Assembly: GCF_036711975.1 (NCBI RefSeq)
Contig: NC_091970.1
Location: 5,897,501 to 5,961,500, forward strand
Source of the DNA: Onthophagus taurus
Taxonomy: Eukaryota > Arthropoda > Insecta > Coleoptera > Scarabaeidae
Reading direction: 5' to 3'
Length of the DNA stretch: 64,000 nt
Shown here: positions 35,201 through 44,784 of the stretch, piece by piece
How positions within the stretch are numbered: position 1 is the first letter of the stretch
Layout of the letters: each line of letters opens with the position of its first letter
Notes under the pieces: generated by a model
Told to the model about the DNA's origin: nothing
Database searches by the model: none
What the model saw: the letters and a program-made list of their open reading frames with translations, nothing else
Position numbers and translations under genes: made by a program

Positions 35201-38200
35201 TAATTAAAAATTCAACGGTAGTTTTCGACTTCCAATTACTAAAACAAGCCTTAAACAACATTCAAAACGGTGAAGTTGCGTTTCCGGGGAACTCCCGAAC
35301 TTTACCGCCATCCCAACAAAACCCGATTTTATTCTTAGCCAACTATTGCATGTCGCAACTTTATTCTCGCCACGTTCTGGCGAAACAAGCCCACCAAGTT
35401 AACGGAAATTTGGACCATCACTATCATAACCATCATAACGCGATAATTCCGCAAAACTACCACGCCCCCCCACTTCCCCATCTCGTTATAGCACCCCAAC
35501 AACAAAAAATTTATCAACCAACAGAAACCAACATTCTAGTCCCACCGAATATGATTCATTCCCCCCAAATTCGAAATCCATCAAACATTATTTGCCCCTT
35601 GTATTATTTCAACATCGAAGTGAACGGAACGCCTTTAGGAAGAATCGTAATCGAGGTTCGAGCGGACGTGGCCCCGAAAATGGCGAAGAATTTCGATGTT
35701 TTAACAACGGGGGAGGCGGGGATGGGTTATAAAGGTTGTTCGATATTCCAATGTTGGGAAGGAGAGAGCGTTATCACCGGCGATTTTGAGTTGAATAACG
35801 GGAGAGGGGGGAGATCGATTTTTGAGGAATCGTTTTTTTTGCCCGATGATACCAAGTTGTTAGCGGTGAGGGGGACCGTGGGGATGAGACGCACGCAGAA
35901 AAGGCACGACAATTTAGGCATGGTCGGTTCGCAATTTCGGATCATTTTGCAAGAAATGCGGGGATTCACCGGGATTTTCGGCCACGTCGTCGAAGGGCTG
36001 GAACTGGTCGAAAAAATCAGCACGTACGGCGATACGGCCGGGAAGCCGACCAAAAACGTTTTGATCACGAAATGCGGAAAGTTAACGGTATAAAATATTT
36101 AAAAAAAAATAAAATAAAAAAAAGTTTAGTAATAATAATGCGTAGGTGTCGTCGTTGTAGCGTAGATTTTTTTTTCATGTTAAACTTAAAAAGAAAAAGA
36201 AAAATCGTCGCTTATTGTGTAAAAAGGGGGTTTTCCTACGATGATTATTTTTTAATATATACAATTTATTTTTTTATTCGCAAAATACTAATATTTAACA
36301 AATTTGTCTTAAAAAAATAAAATAAAAATGGAATTATAACATATATATATAATATATATACATAGGGTGTTTTTATTTGAACTAAATGAAACACCCTGTA
36401 TATAAAATTTAAAAAAAATCGGAAAACCCCTTTATATAAATAAAAAAAGATACATCTAAACGTAAGATATATCTCTAAGTGTATATAGTTGATAAAAAAA
36501 ATCACGTGAATTATATGTGTACCTTAAAGCTGAAATACGAGCTCGTTTCTAGCTTCTTCGAGAGAAAAAAAAAATAAAAATATGAATACAAAATGAGAAA
36601 ATATACACTATATTAATAATATATTTTCGTATCGTATGGGAAATAGAATCGAAAAAAAAAATGAAATAAATAAATAAATAGAGCCTCCAGATGAAACTAT
36701 TAATTAATAAATTTATAATTATATTCGAAGAAGATAAAAAAAAAATTAAAGAGAGAGACCCTTATATACCTCCATATATTTCCGTAGCGCGTATTTTTCG
36801 GTGTGATAGCGTTCAAGTTTTTCAGATTTTAACTAAAAAAGTAAGAAAGCGACCTTTTTGATTGATTCCAATTTTTTCAAATCCGCAAATATAATGTTAC
36901 AGGGCGAGACACCCTGTATATAAAAGATGAGAGATCAGGTTTGATTCTAGGTCGTTTTTTATAAAAACACCCCTCAGGAAGCAAACCTTAAAGTACTAAT
37001 ATATATATTTTTTACAAGATACATCAACCTCCAAAAAAATTAATTAAGTGATTATTACGACGTTGCCTATTTTATTAACGATAATAAAAAATTAATTAAT
37101 TAAAAAAAAATCGCGCTATGTTTTTCTTTTTGTTCTAATTTTTTAATTTCGCTTAGATTTTAGTTGAATTTGTAATTTTAATTGATTAATTAAAAAAAAA
37201 GATATATAAATAACTTTCCGCTCGAAATAAATCGAAATATAAAAAAAAATCGTACAATATTGAATTATTATTACTATATTATTATCGACTTTACTTTTTT
37301 TTTGTTGTTTTTATTTTCGCAAAAATCGTTTTCGTTTCGTTTCGTTCGTTGTGTATTAAATGATATAATGATGACGGATATCGTTATTATCGAATCGAAC
37401 TATGTATCTATTATTATGAATATCACGTTGAATTTGAATTTTTATCGATGGCCTAATCGTTTGTGTATAGAAATAAACGAATCGACCGTAAAAAAATGAT
37501 ACTTGTGTTTTATTTCGAACGATTTAGATTATGTTTTAGTGTTGAGTAACCAGATTAAGATTGGGTAACGAAAATTTGATGGAGAACAATTCGTGGTGTA
37601 TCAAGTAACATTTATGGAGTATTATGTTGCGCGAAAAAATAGAAATTGATATTTAGTAACCCAAATAATAACTCAAATCCAAAGCAATCCTTTGAATTCC
37701 AAACCAACTTGACTATAGCGTAACCCAACCTAACTCCAAAACAAACTAACCCGTTAAAACGTCGTTAAATTGGATTACTCTGGGAAACCAACCCAGTTTA
37801 GCTTATGGACTAAAACATTTCCCCCTCTACTTCGGAACTGCCTATCAGGATATTTCTGAACTATAATTCTGCTTTGCGGATTACGTTCAGATATTCTTCA
37901 TAAATCCCGTAACCTTGAGTGATCTGCTGCACCTTCTCGTTGCTCATCCACATTTATGATCAACATTTTTTCTCATTCTGTATATTTTTCCTAGTCCTCT
38001 TGCTTCTGACTTAGCTTTCCTGCTCCTCTCCAGTATCGCTTGGTTATCTTCCATATTCTTGTCCTTGTAGATGTACGTTCTCATGTATTTCGACATGATT
38101 ACGATATGTTTTATGCCAAGCATGTTGAAAATCATTTGGTCAATTTTTCTCCTACCTTGCAAAATCACAAAATATAGTTTGTGACTTCCAACTTATTAAC

Positions 38201-41200
38201 AGCATTACGCTTTCTAATCAGCATAGGCTATCAGACTAACGTCTTCTTTCCTTTTCATTTTCAGATCCCATCGTAAAAAAGACTGCATCGAAGTCGGAGT
38301 TCCATCAACGTCTTTTATGATTACCCTGTTTATAGGAAGTTGAAGTCTTTCAAGGAAGCTGGAAGAGTTAATGTGTATCCAACACGGATCGCCGGAATAA
38401 CTAAATCATTTCCGCGGACCTTCTTTATCATCACTCTTTTAATCGTTCAATCTAATTCCATCTTTTACGAATAGGGTTTTTTTACTTAGTTTATATTATG
38501 TGTTTGAGTATTGCCACTTTTATAATACGTCTTCTACTTTGAAGCTTAAAGTAAAGCAGTTCATTGCTATTAAATAAGCCTCATCAATATATCAACCACA
38601 ACGCAACTAAATGCAACCCTACAGTAAACCAATCCAACATCTTAGCAAGCTGTTCCAAGCACAATGTAACTGAACTAGAAAGTAATCTAACTCCATAAAA
38701 ATCCTTCGAACATCAAAGCAACTTAACCATAAAGTAAATCAACCTAACTCCAGAACAAACCGACCCAGCACATTGTGTTTCATAGTTGGTCTTTCCTATC
38801 CTAATAAAGTACTCACACCAACTCACACTCATTTTAGTAATCAATGTGAAAAATTCTTTAAAGGTTTAGAGCGAAAACATAGTAGCCATAAAATCCGCAA
38901 TTCCATAAATAAATATAAATTTTATCAAAATTTTAATCCAATATGTCAATAAAAATAAGAAAAATTTTTTATGTTGGCAACTCCGAAACTTGACAATCAA
39001 ACTGTCAATTGAGACGTTTTGGAGGTTAAAGTTGAAAAGTTTAAATATAAATTTTCGTGTTTTAATAAACCATTTCTTTTTAGGATTAACTATCGTTGTT
39101 ACAACTCAACCACAAATTAACTGAACACCAGAACAAAACTTTTTTGTACAGGATATCCAATCCAAATGACTTAGATGGTCTTTCCTATCCTAATAAAGTA
39201 CTCACACTCATTTTAGTAATTAATATGAAAAATTCCATAAAGTTTTAGAGCGCAAACTACTCCCTCATAGTAGCTATAAAATCCGCAATTCCATAAATAA
39301 ATATAAATTTTATCCAATATGTCAATAAAAATTTTTTAGGTTGGCGACTCCGAAACTTGACAATCAAACTGTCAATTGGGACGTTTTGGAGGTTAATGGT
39401 TTATAAAAAATCAATAAAGAAAACTTTTTTTGTGGCAAATTAATTCCAAAAAGCTGATATAAAGGTTTTTTTTGGATTTTTGTTACCCTATACACGCAAA
39501 TATGCCATAATTGTATCCAAATTGTTACTAGATTAATTTAAAATATTCATATTCATCATATTAGTTAAAGACTAATATGATATTAAAATACCCGAATTAT
39601 TGATATAACCCAATAATAGGTTAACTTTATGTAGGTATAAAAAAATCCTACCTTATAATAGACATCTGGAACATACTGTTTATCAGTTGACTCCCTGACA
39701 TAACCCAATTCTGGTGCATCTTTCGTAGGAACGAGGCAATTATCCCTCACCAAAGCCATACATTGATTACTCACTTGATACCCTTCCATGTGAACTTGAT
39801 TACTCTCATCACCTAATTAAGAAAAAAATCATCAAATAAATTTAATTTATATAACAAAATTTTACCTGTTACACAAACGGTAACAAATTTAGATCCAAAA
39901 TATCCATTAGATGAATATTTCGAAGCATTCGCATGTTCATTTTGAAAATTTCCTGCCATGATACACTCCTGGGCGGATAAAAAGTGAGATGTAGCGTTCC
40001 TGAGGTGTTTAACGGTGCCTTTTTTAACATCTTCGGCGACGAGATCAGTAAAAATCCATCCAACTCGTCGTAATCCGAGCGCTGTGGCTAATTGATCGAC
40101 GATTTCTTCGCGGGTGTCCGGCAACAAACGGACGGAATCTCGCGTACTGTCTTGGGGCGGTTCGTAAATCGCCACAACGTTCGCTTTAATACCCAACGGA
40201 ACATCCGAATGAATCTCGTACGTTCCATAAAGAAAACCAATTCTTTGGTTGCCCGTAATTCGCCAATAATTTAAAAAGTTTTCCACCAATTTTGTATTTT
40301 CAAATGTTACGTTATCTACGTGTCTATAAACCTAATTAAAATTAAAAAAAAAAAAAGATTATTAATATGTTTTAATACATGAAACACTACATTAATTTCC
40401 TCCTGTAAAATGTTTATTTCTAAACCATTACAAATAAGTCGACGTTTCGGGAATTATTTTAGGCTTTAATAAATTTCACACCTAAAGATTATGAATTACC
40501 AAAAAGACCTGATTTGTGAACATGTTAAGATGCATACCTAAATCAGAAATATAGTAAGATTAATAAGAGAGGATCAATAATTATAAAATTGGTGAAAAGT
40601 TGTTGGGTAAGAATCATATTCTGCATGTTGTGGTAAGGTAAGAAAATAAATGTGTTTTTTATTTGTGTAAAAGTAATTATTTAGGTAAGAAATTTATGCC
40701 TGATGATGGGAATAGTTCCCGAAACGTCGACTTATTTGTAATGGTTTAGAAATAAACATTTTAAAGGAGGAAATTGGTGTAGTATTTCATATATACAGGT
40801 GTTTCAGGTTTTTGTAGCAGGACTTTAACAGTCGATAGAACTTTTAAAGTTAGCACAAAAACTTCATATAAACATAGGTCGACAAACGCTTTGTTTTGAA
40901 GATACACACCCTGTATCTTAAGTTAAATTTTTTAATTGATTTTTATCTAATATTATACGTGTATTTCAACCGAATCTATTCAAATTTAGGTTTTTTGGAA
41001 TGAGAAAGACGATTTTGGTGTCGGTTTTACTATAGGCGGATGTAACGTATTGTTTACAGATTAAAATAACAATAACTTTTTTGACGGTATACTTTTTGAA
41101 TAAAAATTCTTATTCTCTGTACCTTTTAAGCAAAAAGGGTACTCTTATCAAAGAGCTTTTTATTATTCGATACAGACCAATGTTTTTAGAGGATACTATA

Positions 41201-44200
41201 GATCAGAGGGGGGCCAGGAGATCACAAAAGTTTTTCAAATACTATTTAGTGAATATAAACCCACTTTTAATAAACTCAGTGATAAAATGGAATGCCATGC
41301 GTCCACATCCAAAAAATGAATTATATACAGGGGTGTATCTGAATGACTGCAACAAACTTGAAGGGGTGATTCTTTAGTGAATTTTAAGGGTACTTTGATA
41401 TATGAACCATGGGCGACTTCGGTTCCCCTAAGAAGCTACACCCCTCCAAAAATGGCGGAAAATTTTGGTTAAATTTTTTTTTCTCAAAAACTATAAACGC
41501 TAGGAAAATGAAATTTGGGGAATATGTTTAACTCATAATAGGGCATGTTTTGACCCTATTTATACTTTCAACCTACCCTTCTAAATTACTAAACGTAACC
41601 ACCCCCTTTACATTTTTGCTAATATTTTTTTTATGCAGATGATAAATACATAAAAAAAAATTTACCTAGGTAGATGAAAGTATCCTAAAACTTTTTTGTC
41701 TCTCTAAAATTTTTCCAAAAACGACTAATTTTTGAGAAAAAAAATAATAAAGCAAATAATGCACGTTAAACATCGGGGTTGTCGATCAAAAGTTGGAATG
41801 CATTTTATTGAAAAAATCTTAGTAGGCTTTGCAATCTTTATCAGAAATATTTTTGACGTTTAAATGTCACTGTTTTTCTTACTATTATTATTGTTTTTGA
41901 AATTAATTTTTAAATAAAGTTCTATCGCATTTACGCTCGTTCACTCGACGTTTCAAAATTTTAAATAAAACAATAATAATAGTACGAAAACCACTGACAT
42001 TTAAACGTCAAAAATATTTCTGACAAAGATTGCAAAGCCTACTAAGATTTTTTCATTAAAAATTCATTCCAACTTTCCATTAACAACCCTACAGCTTAAC
42101 AGTTAGTGTTCGCTTAATTAAGTAAGATGATAAATACATTGGAAAAATTTCAGTTAGATAGATAAAACTATTCTAAAACTTTTTTGTCTCTCTGATGTTC
42201 TTCTAAAATTTAATAATTTCTGAGAAAAACAATAATTAAGCAACTGACTGTTAAGCTGTAAGGTTGTTAATCGAAAGTTGGAATGAATTTTAAATAAAAA
42301 AATCTTAGTAAGCTTTGCAATCTTTGCCAGAAATATTTTTGACGTTTAAATGTCAGTGGTTTTTTTTACTATTATTATTGTTTTATTTAAAATTTTGAAA
42401 CGTCGAGTGAACGAGCATAAATGCGATAGAACTTCATTAAAAATTAATTTGAAAAACAATAATAATAGTAAGAAAAACGCTGACATTTAAACGTCAAAAA
42501 TATTTCTAACAAAGATTGCAAAGCCTACTAAGATTTTTTTCATTAAAAATTCATTCCAACTTCTGATAACCGGCAGTGTTTGCTTTAGTAATTTTTTTTT
42601 TTCAAAAATTTGTTGTTTTTGAAAAAATTTTAGAGAGACAAAAAAGTTTTAGGATACTTTCATCTACCTATAGTTCATTTTTTTTCTACAATACCTGTCA
42701 AATTGTTGTAAAGTTGGCAAAACTAACAGGGAGTTTTGTTATATGATGTTTTGAAATAAATATGTCACACTGACGTTTAAGCTTTCGTTATTCAAAAAGA
42801 AAACGTGCATAAAAAAATGTTGTAGGGTGTTTATTTGGCATTTATTTACCTACAAAAGGTGTTTTGTTCTATTTAATTAGTATGTAGCACGTTTTTACAA
42901 TAAATATGTACTTGGTTAAAATAGTATTTATCTAAAAATTTATTAGTATTTTAACCTCAATTATTTAGTTACTGAAAATGTTACTAAAAATCAGGAAAAC
43001 AACATAAATTTTATAAGGGTCCTAGATAATACCAACAGAAACCCTAAAAAATTTACATTGACAAGTATTATAGAAAAAAAACGAACTATATGTAAAATTT
43101 TTCTAATGTATTAATCAACTGCATAAGAAAAGTTTAGCAAAAATGTAATGGGGGTGGTTATGTTTAGTAGTTTAGAAGGGTAGGTTGAAAGTACAAATAG
43201 GGTCAAAACAAAAATTCACTAAAGAATCATCCCTAGAAGTTTGTTGCAGTCATTCAGATACACCCTGTATATTATAAGAATGCATCCATATACAAGAAAT
43301 TCTAGATTATTAATATGATTATAATTCCATGTTAATTAATTACTTACCTGCCTATTTAAAGTAATAGCATTTGGTTGACATTTCGAACAGATTCCTTTCG
43401 GCCACGGTGGATGATCTTTACAACCATTTTTAATACGACAAGAAATGTCTTCTAAAGCAAGGAATTTTCCTCGATCAACTCCCGAAGTCATTTTACGTAA
43501 ATAAGCGTGAAACGAAAGGTGTTTAATCTTTTGGTCTCTTAAATATTCTTCATCGTAAGGTTCCAAAGCGGAACAATGGAAACATCTCGAATTATTATTA
43601 TGACGGCAACTAAAATATTTAAATTAAACTAATTTTTAATAAACTTAAACAATTTTAAGTACTATTTAGGATCTCGCTTCCTCTCGATTTTTCCATCCAA
43701 TTTACTTAATTGAACGTCAACGTCGTCTTCTTGAATATTCGAATTTGATCGATTTTGGGTAAGATTTCCGCTGCTGGGTCTTGAAACAACGCTAAATCCG
43801 CTCGATGATGGAGCTCGATCGTAAGCGTCTGGTTCTCCAGCGGGTATCTGGAATCAATGGAAAAAGTCACGATAAAATGGTAACAACTAACGATACATAC
43901 ATTCTTTGCATCAGCGATTAAAACAGTTCCATTTACCGGAGTTAAATAAATCATATCGCCGTGTTTTACGCCCAGACTCCGCACGGTTTTTGATTTGGAA
44001 CTAATTATTTCATCCTTCCGATTACGTTCTTTGTATAAAGCAAAATCGTACGAGTTTAATCCGAACGATTGATAAACTTGTTCATAAAGTTGGCATGTTA
44101 ACGACGAGGAACTGACTTCGATACGTTTTGTGCCATCAGCAGACTGTACTCTTAACATCTAAAACGAAATTAAAATAAATAAATTGTTGCGTTAACAGAC

Positions 44201-44495
44201 ATAACCTCAAAATGATTCATTTTATTTTAGATGTTTTTATATATTTCTTAAGGGGTTATATAAAATATAAAAATCGGTACATTTTTATGTTTATTTATAA
44301 AATAAATAGAAAAAATTAAAAATAAACATTAATATCATACAAATATAAATGACTATGTCATCCTGAGAATAGGGAAATTTAATTTTTGAGGTTAGTTCGC
44401 AAGCAGTTTACAAATCTAAACTTTCCGACCGAAATAAACCATTTCAAACGAAACGAAACTCTAATTAAACTTACTATTCCTTTTGATTTAGACAT
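29293..44495 (-). CDS. NPLOC4: NPL4 homolog, ubiquitin-recognition factor of the p97/VCP-UFD1-NPL4 complex
   Basis: Eight coding exons: 44475-44495, 43901-44158, 43663-43847, 43348-43609, 39866-40331, 39652-39812, 29489-29907 and 29293-29440. All are in phase and give 639 residues (human 608). Order: ubiquitin-like N-terminus (MLRVQSADGTKRIEV...), zinc-binding region ('CRHNNN...CFHC', 'CSKCQPNAITLNRQ'), MPN-like NPL4 domain ('RIGFLYGTYEIH', 'VGWIFTDL', 'GNFQNEH', 'QVHMEGYQVSNQCMALVRD'), and a C-terminal NZF finger 'WTCSFCTYLNPGSVQSCEIC'. It unfolds and extracts ubiquitylated proteins with p97, for example in ERAD. One donor (GTACTT after 43663) is non-standard beyond GT. The 9.7 kb intron 29908-39651 contains another gene on the opposite strand. 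KATNIP ends 290 bp upstream on the same strand. Confidence 0.95.
29990..31230 (+). repeat. Degenerate tandem repeat carrying AGATGGCGC motifs
   Basis: Diverged units share 'acatcaatttataa', 'cgcttaatttaatt', 'gattaccgttt' and 'catagatggcgctta'. AGATGGCGC occurs at 30310-30318, 30824-30832, 31007-31015 and 31197-31205, with a one-base variant at 31388-31396, all on the + strand. The last three intervals are about 183-191 bp. The motif resembles the core of the insect CTCF binding site (AGRTGGCGC, recalled from Drosophila work). The array lies just upstream of the nested gene's likely promoter. Confidence 0.6.
31400..31797 (+). promoter_or_regulatory. Probable promoter and 5' UTR exon of the nested TRIM-cyclophilin gene
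   Basis: A CpG-containing patch ('gtgcgcgcgcaac', 'gtgtgtcggcgcg') stands out in the AT-rich intron. It ends in a good donor 'ttacg|gtaagc' at 31797/31798. The matching acceptor 'cttttttatag' lies at 34431-34432, two bases before the start codon at 34435. Inference from composition and splice sites only. Confidence 0.42.
31800..34434. other. Intron of the nested gene with diffuse repeats
   Basis: No coding exon found. 33400-34250 contains repeated short blocks such as 'ctttctacac', 'gcctcggc' and 'tatattgaca'. A stretch 'tctgctttatggattt...ataaatcccgtag' (34010-34050) recurs diverged at 37870-37910, so both are copies of an unclassified dispersed element. Confidence 0.4.
34435..36093 (+). 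CDS. RING/B-box/coiled-coil protein with C-terminal cyclophilin domain (TRIM-cyclophilin)
   Basis: An uninterrupted 552-residue frame preceded by an acceptor-like site. Residues about 14-59 form a C3HC4 RING ('CGYCKKKF', 'ACKHYFCLQCAK', 'YCVHC'). About 100-145 is a B-box ('CHTHAMPLALWCHTC', 'CRACATTSDHSGHQ'). About 145-245 is helical and coiled-coil-like. About 290-385 is a His/Gln/Pro/Asn-rich linker. About 386-552 is a cyclophilin fold ('YFNIEVNGTPLGRIVIEV', 'GYKGCSIFQC', 'GSQFRIIL', 'GHVVEGLELVEKI'). RING plus B-box implies an E3 ubiquitin ligase, with the cyclophilin part probably binding a substrate. In the cyclophilin part the catalytic F-H-R after GYKGS reads F-Q-C, the FMCQGGDF motif is degraded to 'SVITGDF', and the Trp of the cyclosporin site is Phe. 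Isomerase activity is therefore unlikely. The gene lies within a NPL4 intron, on the opposite strand. Confidence 0.9.
   Translation: MESVVPDIEELIVCGYCKKKFNDADQSPKLLACKHYFCLQCAKTSLNKGHELYCVHCWKATELGDLGAEALPTYGPVLSLAKSFAQAKLTPKPPDKPKVVSENCHTHAMPLALWCHTCCAPVCRACATTSDHSGHQIKSHAEAKDQLVAELQMDVASMGKILNEIQRLAAQQREFLLKILEACVTLKTHVEADLTNNVSHLELSEIRDLLSKLRMNLNVAENLSDVHTLYSSVNMEKQRLQVRYQEMYLQCQLDDLIKNSTVVFDFQLLKQALNNIQNGEVAFPGNSRTLPPSQQNPILFLANYCMSQLYSRHVLAKQAHQVNGNLDHHYHNHHNAIIPQNYHAPPLPHLVIAPQQQKIYQPTETNILVPPNMIHSPQIRNPSNIICPLYYFNIEVNGTPLGRIVIEVRADVAPKMAKNFDVLTTGEAGMGYKGCSIFQCWEGESVITGDFELNNGRGGRSIFEESFFLPDDTKLLAVRGTVGMRRTQKRHDNLGMVGSQFRIILQEMRGFTGIFGHVVEGLELVEKISTYGDTAGKPTKNVLITKCGKLTV
36094..37530 (+). 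other. Probable 3' UTR and downstream region of the TRIM-cyclophilin gene
   Basis: Very AT-rich with many AATAAA-like sites (for example at about 36107, 36317, 36664 and 37471), so the end of the transcript cannot be placed. A short hairpin, 'tagggtgttt' ... 'aaacaccctgta' at 36363-36402, and a further 'acaccctgtata' at 36909 resemble relics of TA-flanked mariner-type MITEs. The small frames are low-complexity and not credible genes. Confidence 0.4.
38797..39400 (+). repeat. Two direct ~230-250-bp repeats in the NPL4 intron
   Basis: 38797-39048 and 39175-39400 share long identical stretches, including 'gtctttcctatcctaataaa', 'aaaatccgcaattccataaa' and 'ccgaaacttgacaatcaaac', with several small deletions in the second copy. 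The first copy is extended by extra sequence at its end. No coding potential. 37530-38790 and 39401-39651 show no recognisable gene. Confidence 0.7.
40380..40789. mobile_element. MITE with ~75-bp inverted termini
   Basis: Left end 40380-40456 ('tgaaacactacattaatttc', 'cgacgtttcggga') and right end 40715-40789 are inverted copies, with an internal ~260 bp of non-coding sequence. It lies in the NPL4 intron 40332-43347. No superfamily assigned; the target duplication is unclear. Confidence 0.7.
41325..43270. mobile_element. Non-coding TIR element, ~1.95 kb, hosting nested palindromes
   Basis: Ends 'atacaggggtgtatctgaat' (41325) and its near-inverse finishing 'cagatacaccctgtat' (43270) pair over at least 60 bp. 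Similarity continues inward with gaps ('gaccctattt...', 'aaccaccccc' at 41560-41610 versus 43145-43205). TA flanks suggest a Tc1/mariner-like origin. No transposase frame. Related end sequence at 40796 ('acaggtgtttcagg') and the fragment at 640-970 belong to the same broad family. Confidence 0.65.
41640..42680. repeat. Nested palindromic repeats inside the TIR element
   Basis: An outer inverted pair is 'gaaagtatcctaaaactttt' with 'ttgtctctctaaaattttt' at about 41674-41715, with its inverse at about 42625-42665. Inside are two copies of a ~310-330-bp palindrome (about 41780-42080 and 42250-42560) built on 'aaaaatatttctgac', 'aaagattgcaaagcc' and 'tttgacgtttaaatgtca'. The result is a hairpin-within-hairpin arrangement. 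Confidence 0.7.
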
Positions 44496-44784
44496 TTTCA
44501 GTCCGTTTCGTGTAAAAACTTGAAATTCACTCGGAGAATCATCCACTCAAAACTGCCATACGTAGTGACGTTTACAATTTTATAGTTGGCAAAACTAGGT
44601 ACCAACTTAAAAATCAAACGAAAAAATCACTTTTTAAAAATAAAATAATTTCAAATAAAGCTGTATTAAAGTTAATAAAGAAAGCTTAAAACATTTCTTA
44701 TTTATATTTTAAGTGTAAATCGTACAAATTTTTGGCCTGTGAACTTTGTGTAAAAAATAAATAATAAAAACGACATAACCTCAA

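Noticed and set aside
36072-36505. Small frames after the TRIM-cyclophilin stop
   Set aside because: Low-complexity Ile/Tyr/Phe/Lys-rich translations of AT-rich 3' UTR; one overlaps the stop region.
37944-38168. 74-codon minus-strand frame as a gene
   Set aside because: Only a weak resemblance to LINE-like text; it lies in a dispersed repeat in the NPL4 intron and no motif could be confirmed.
41081-41377. 98-codon frame as a transposase remnant
   Set aside because: No transposase motif; it runs across the left end of the TIR element at 41325, so it is a chance frame.
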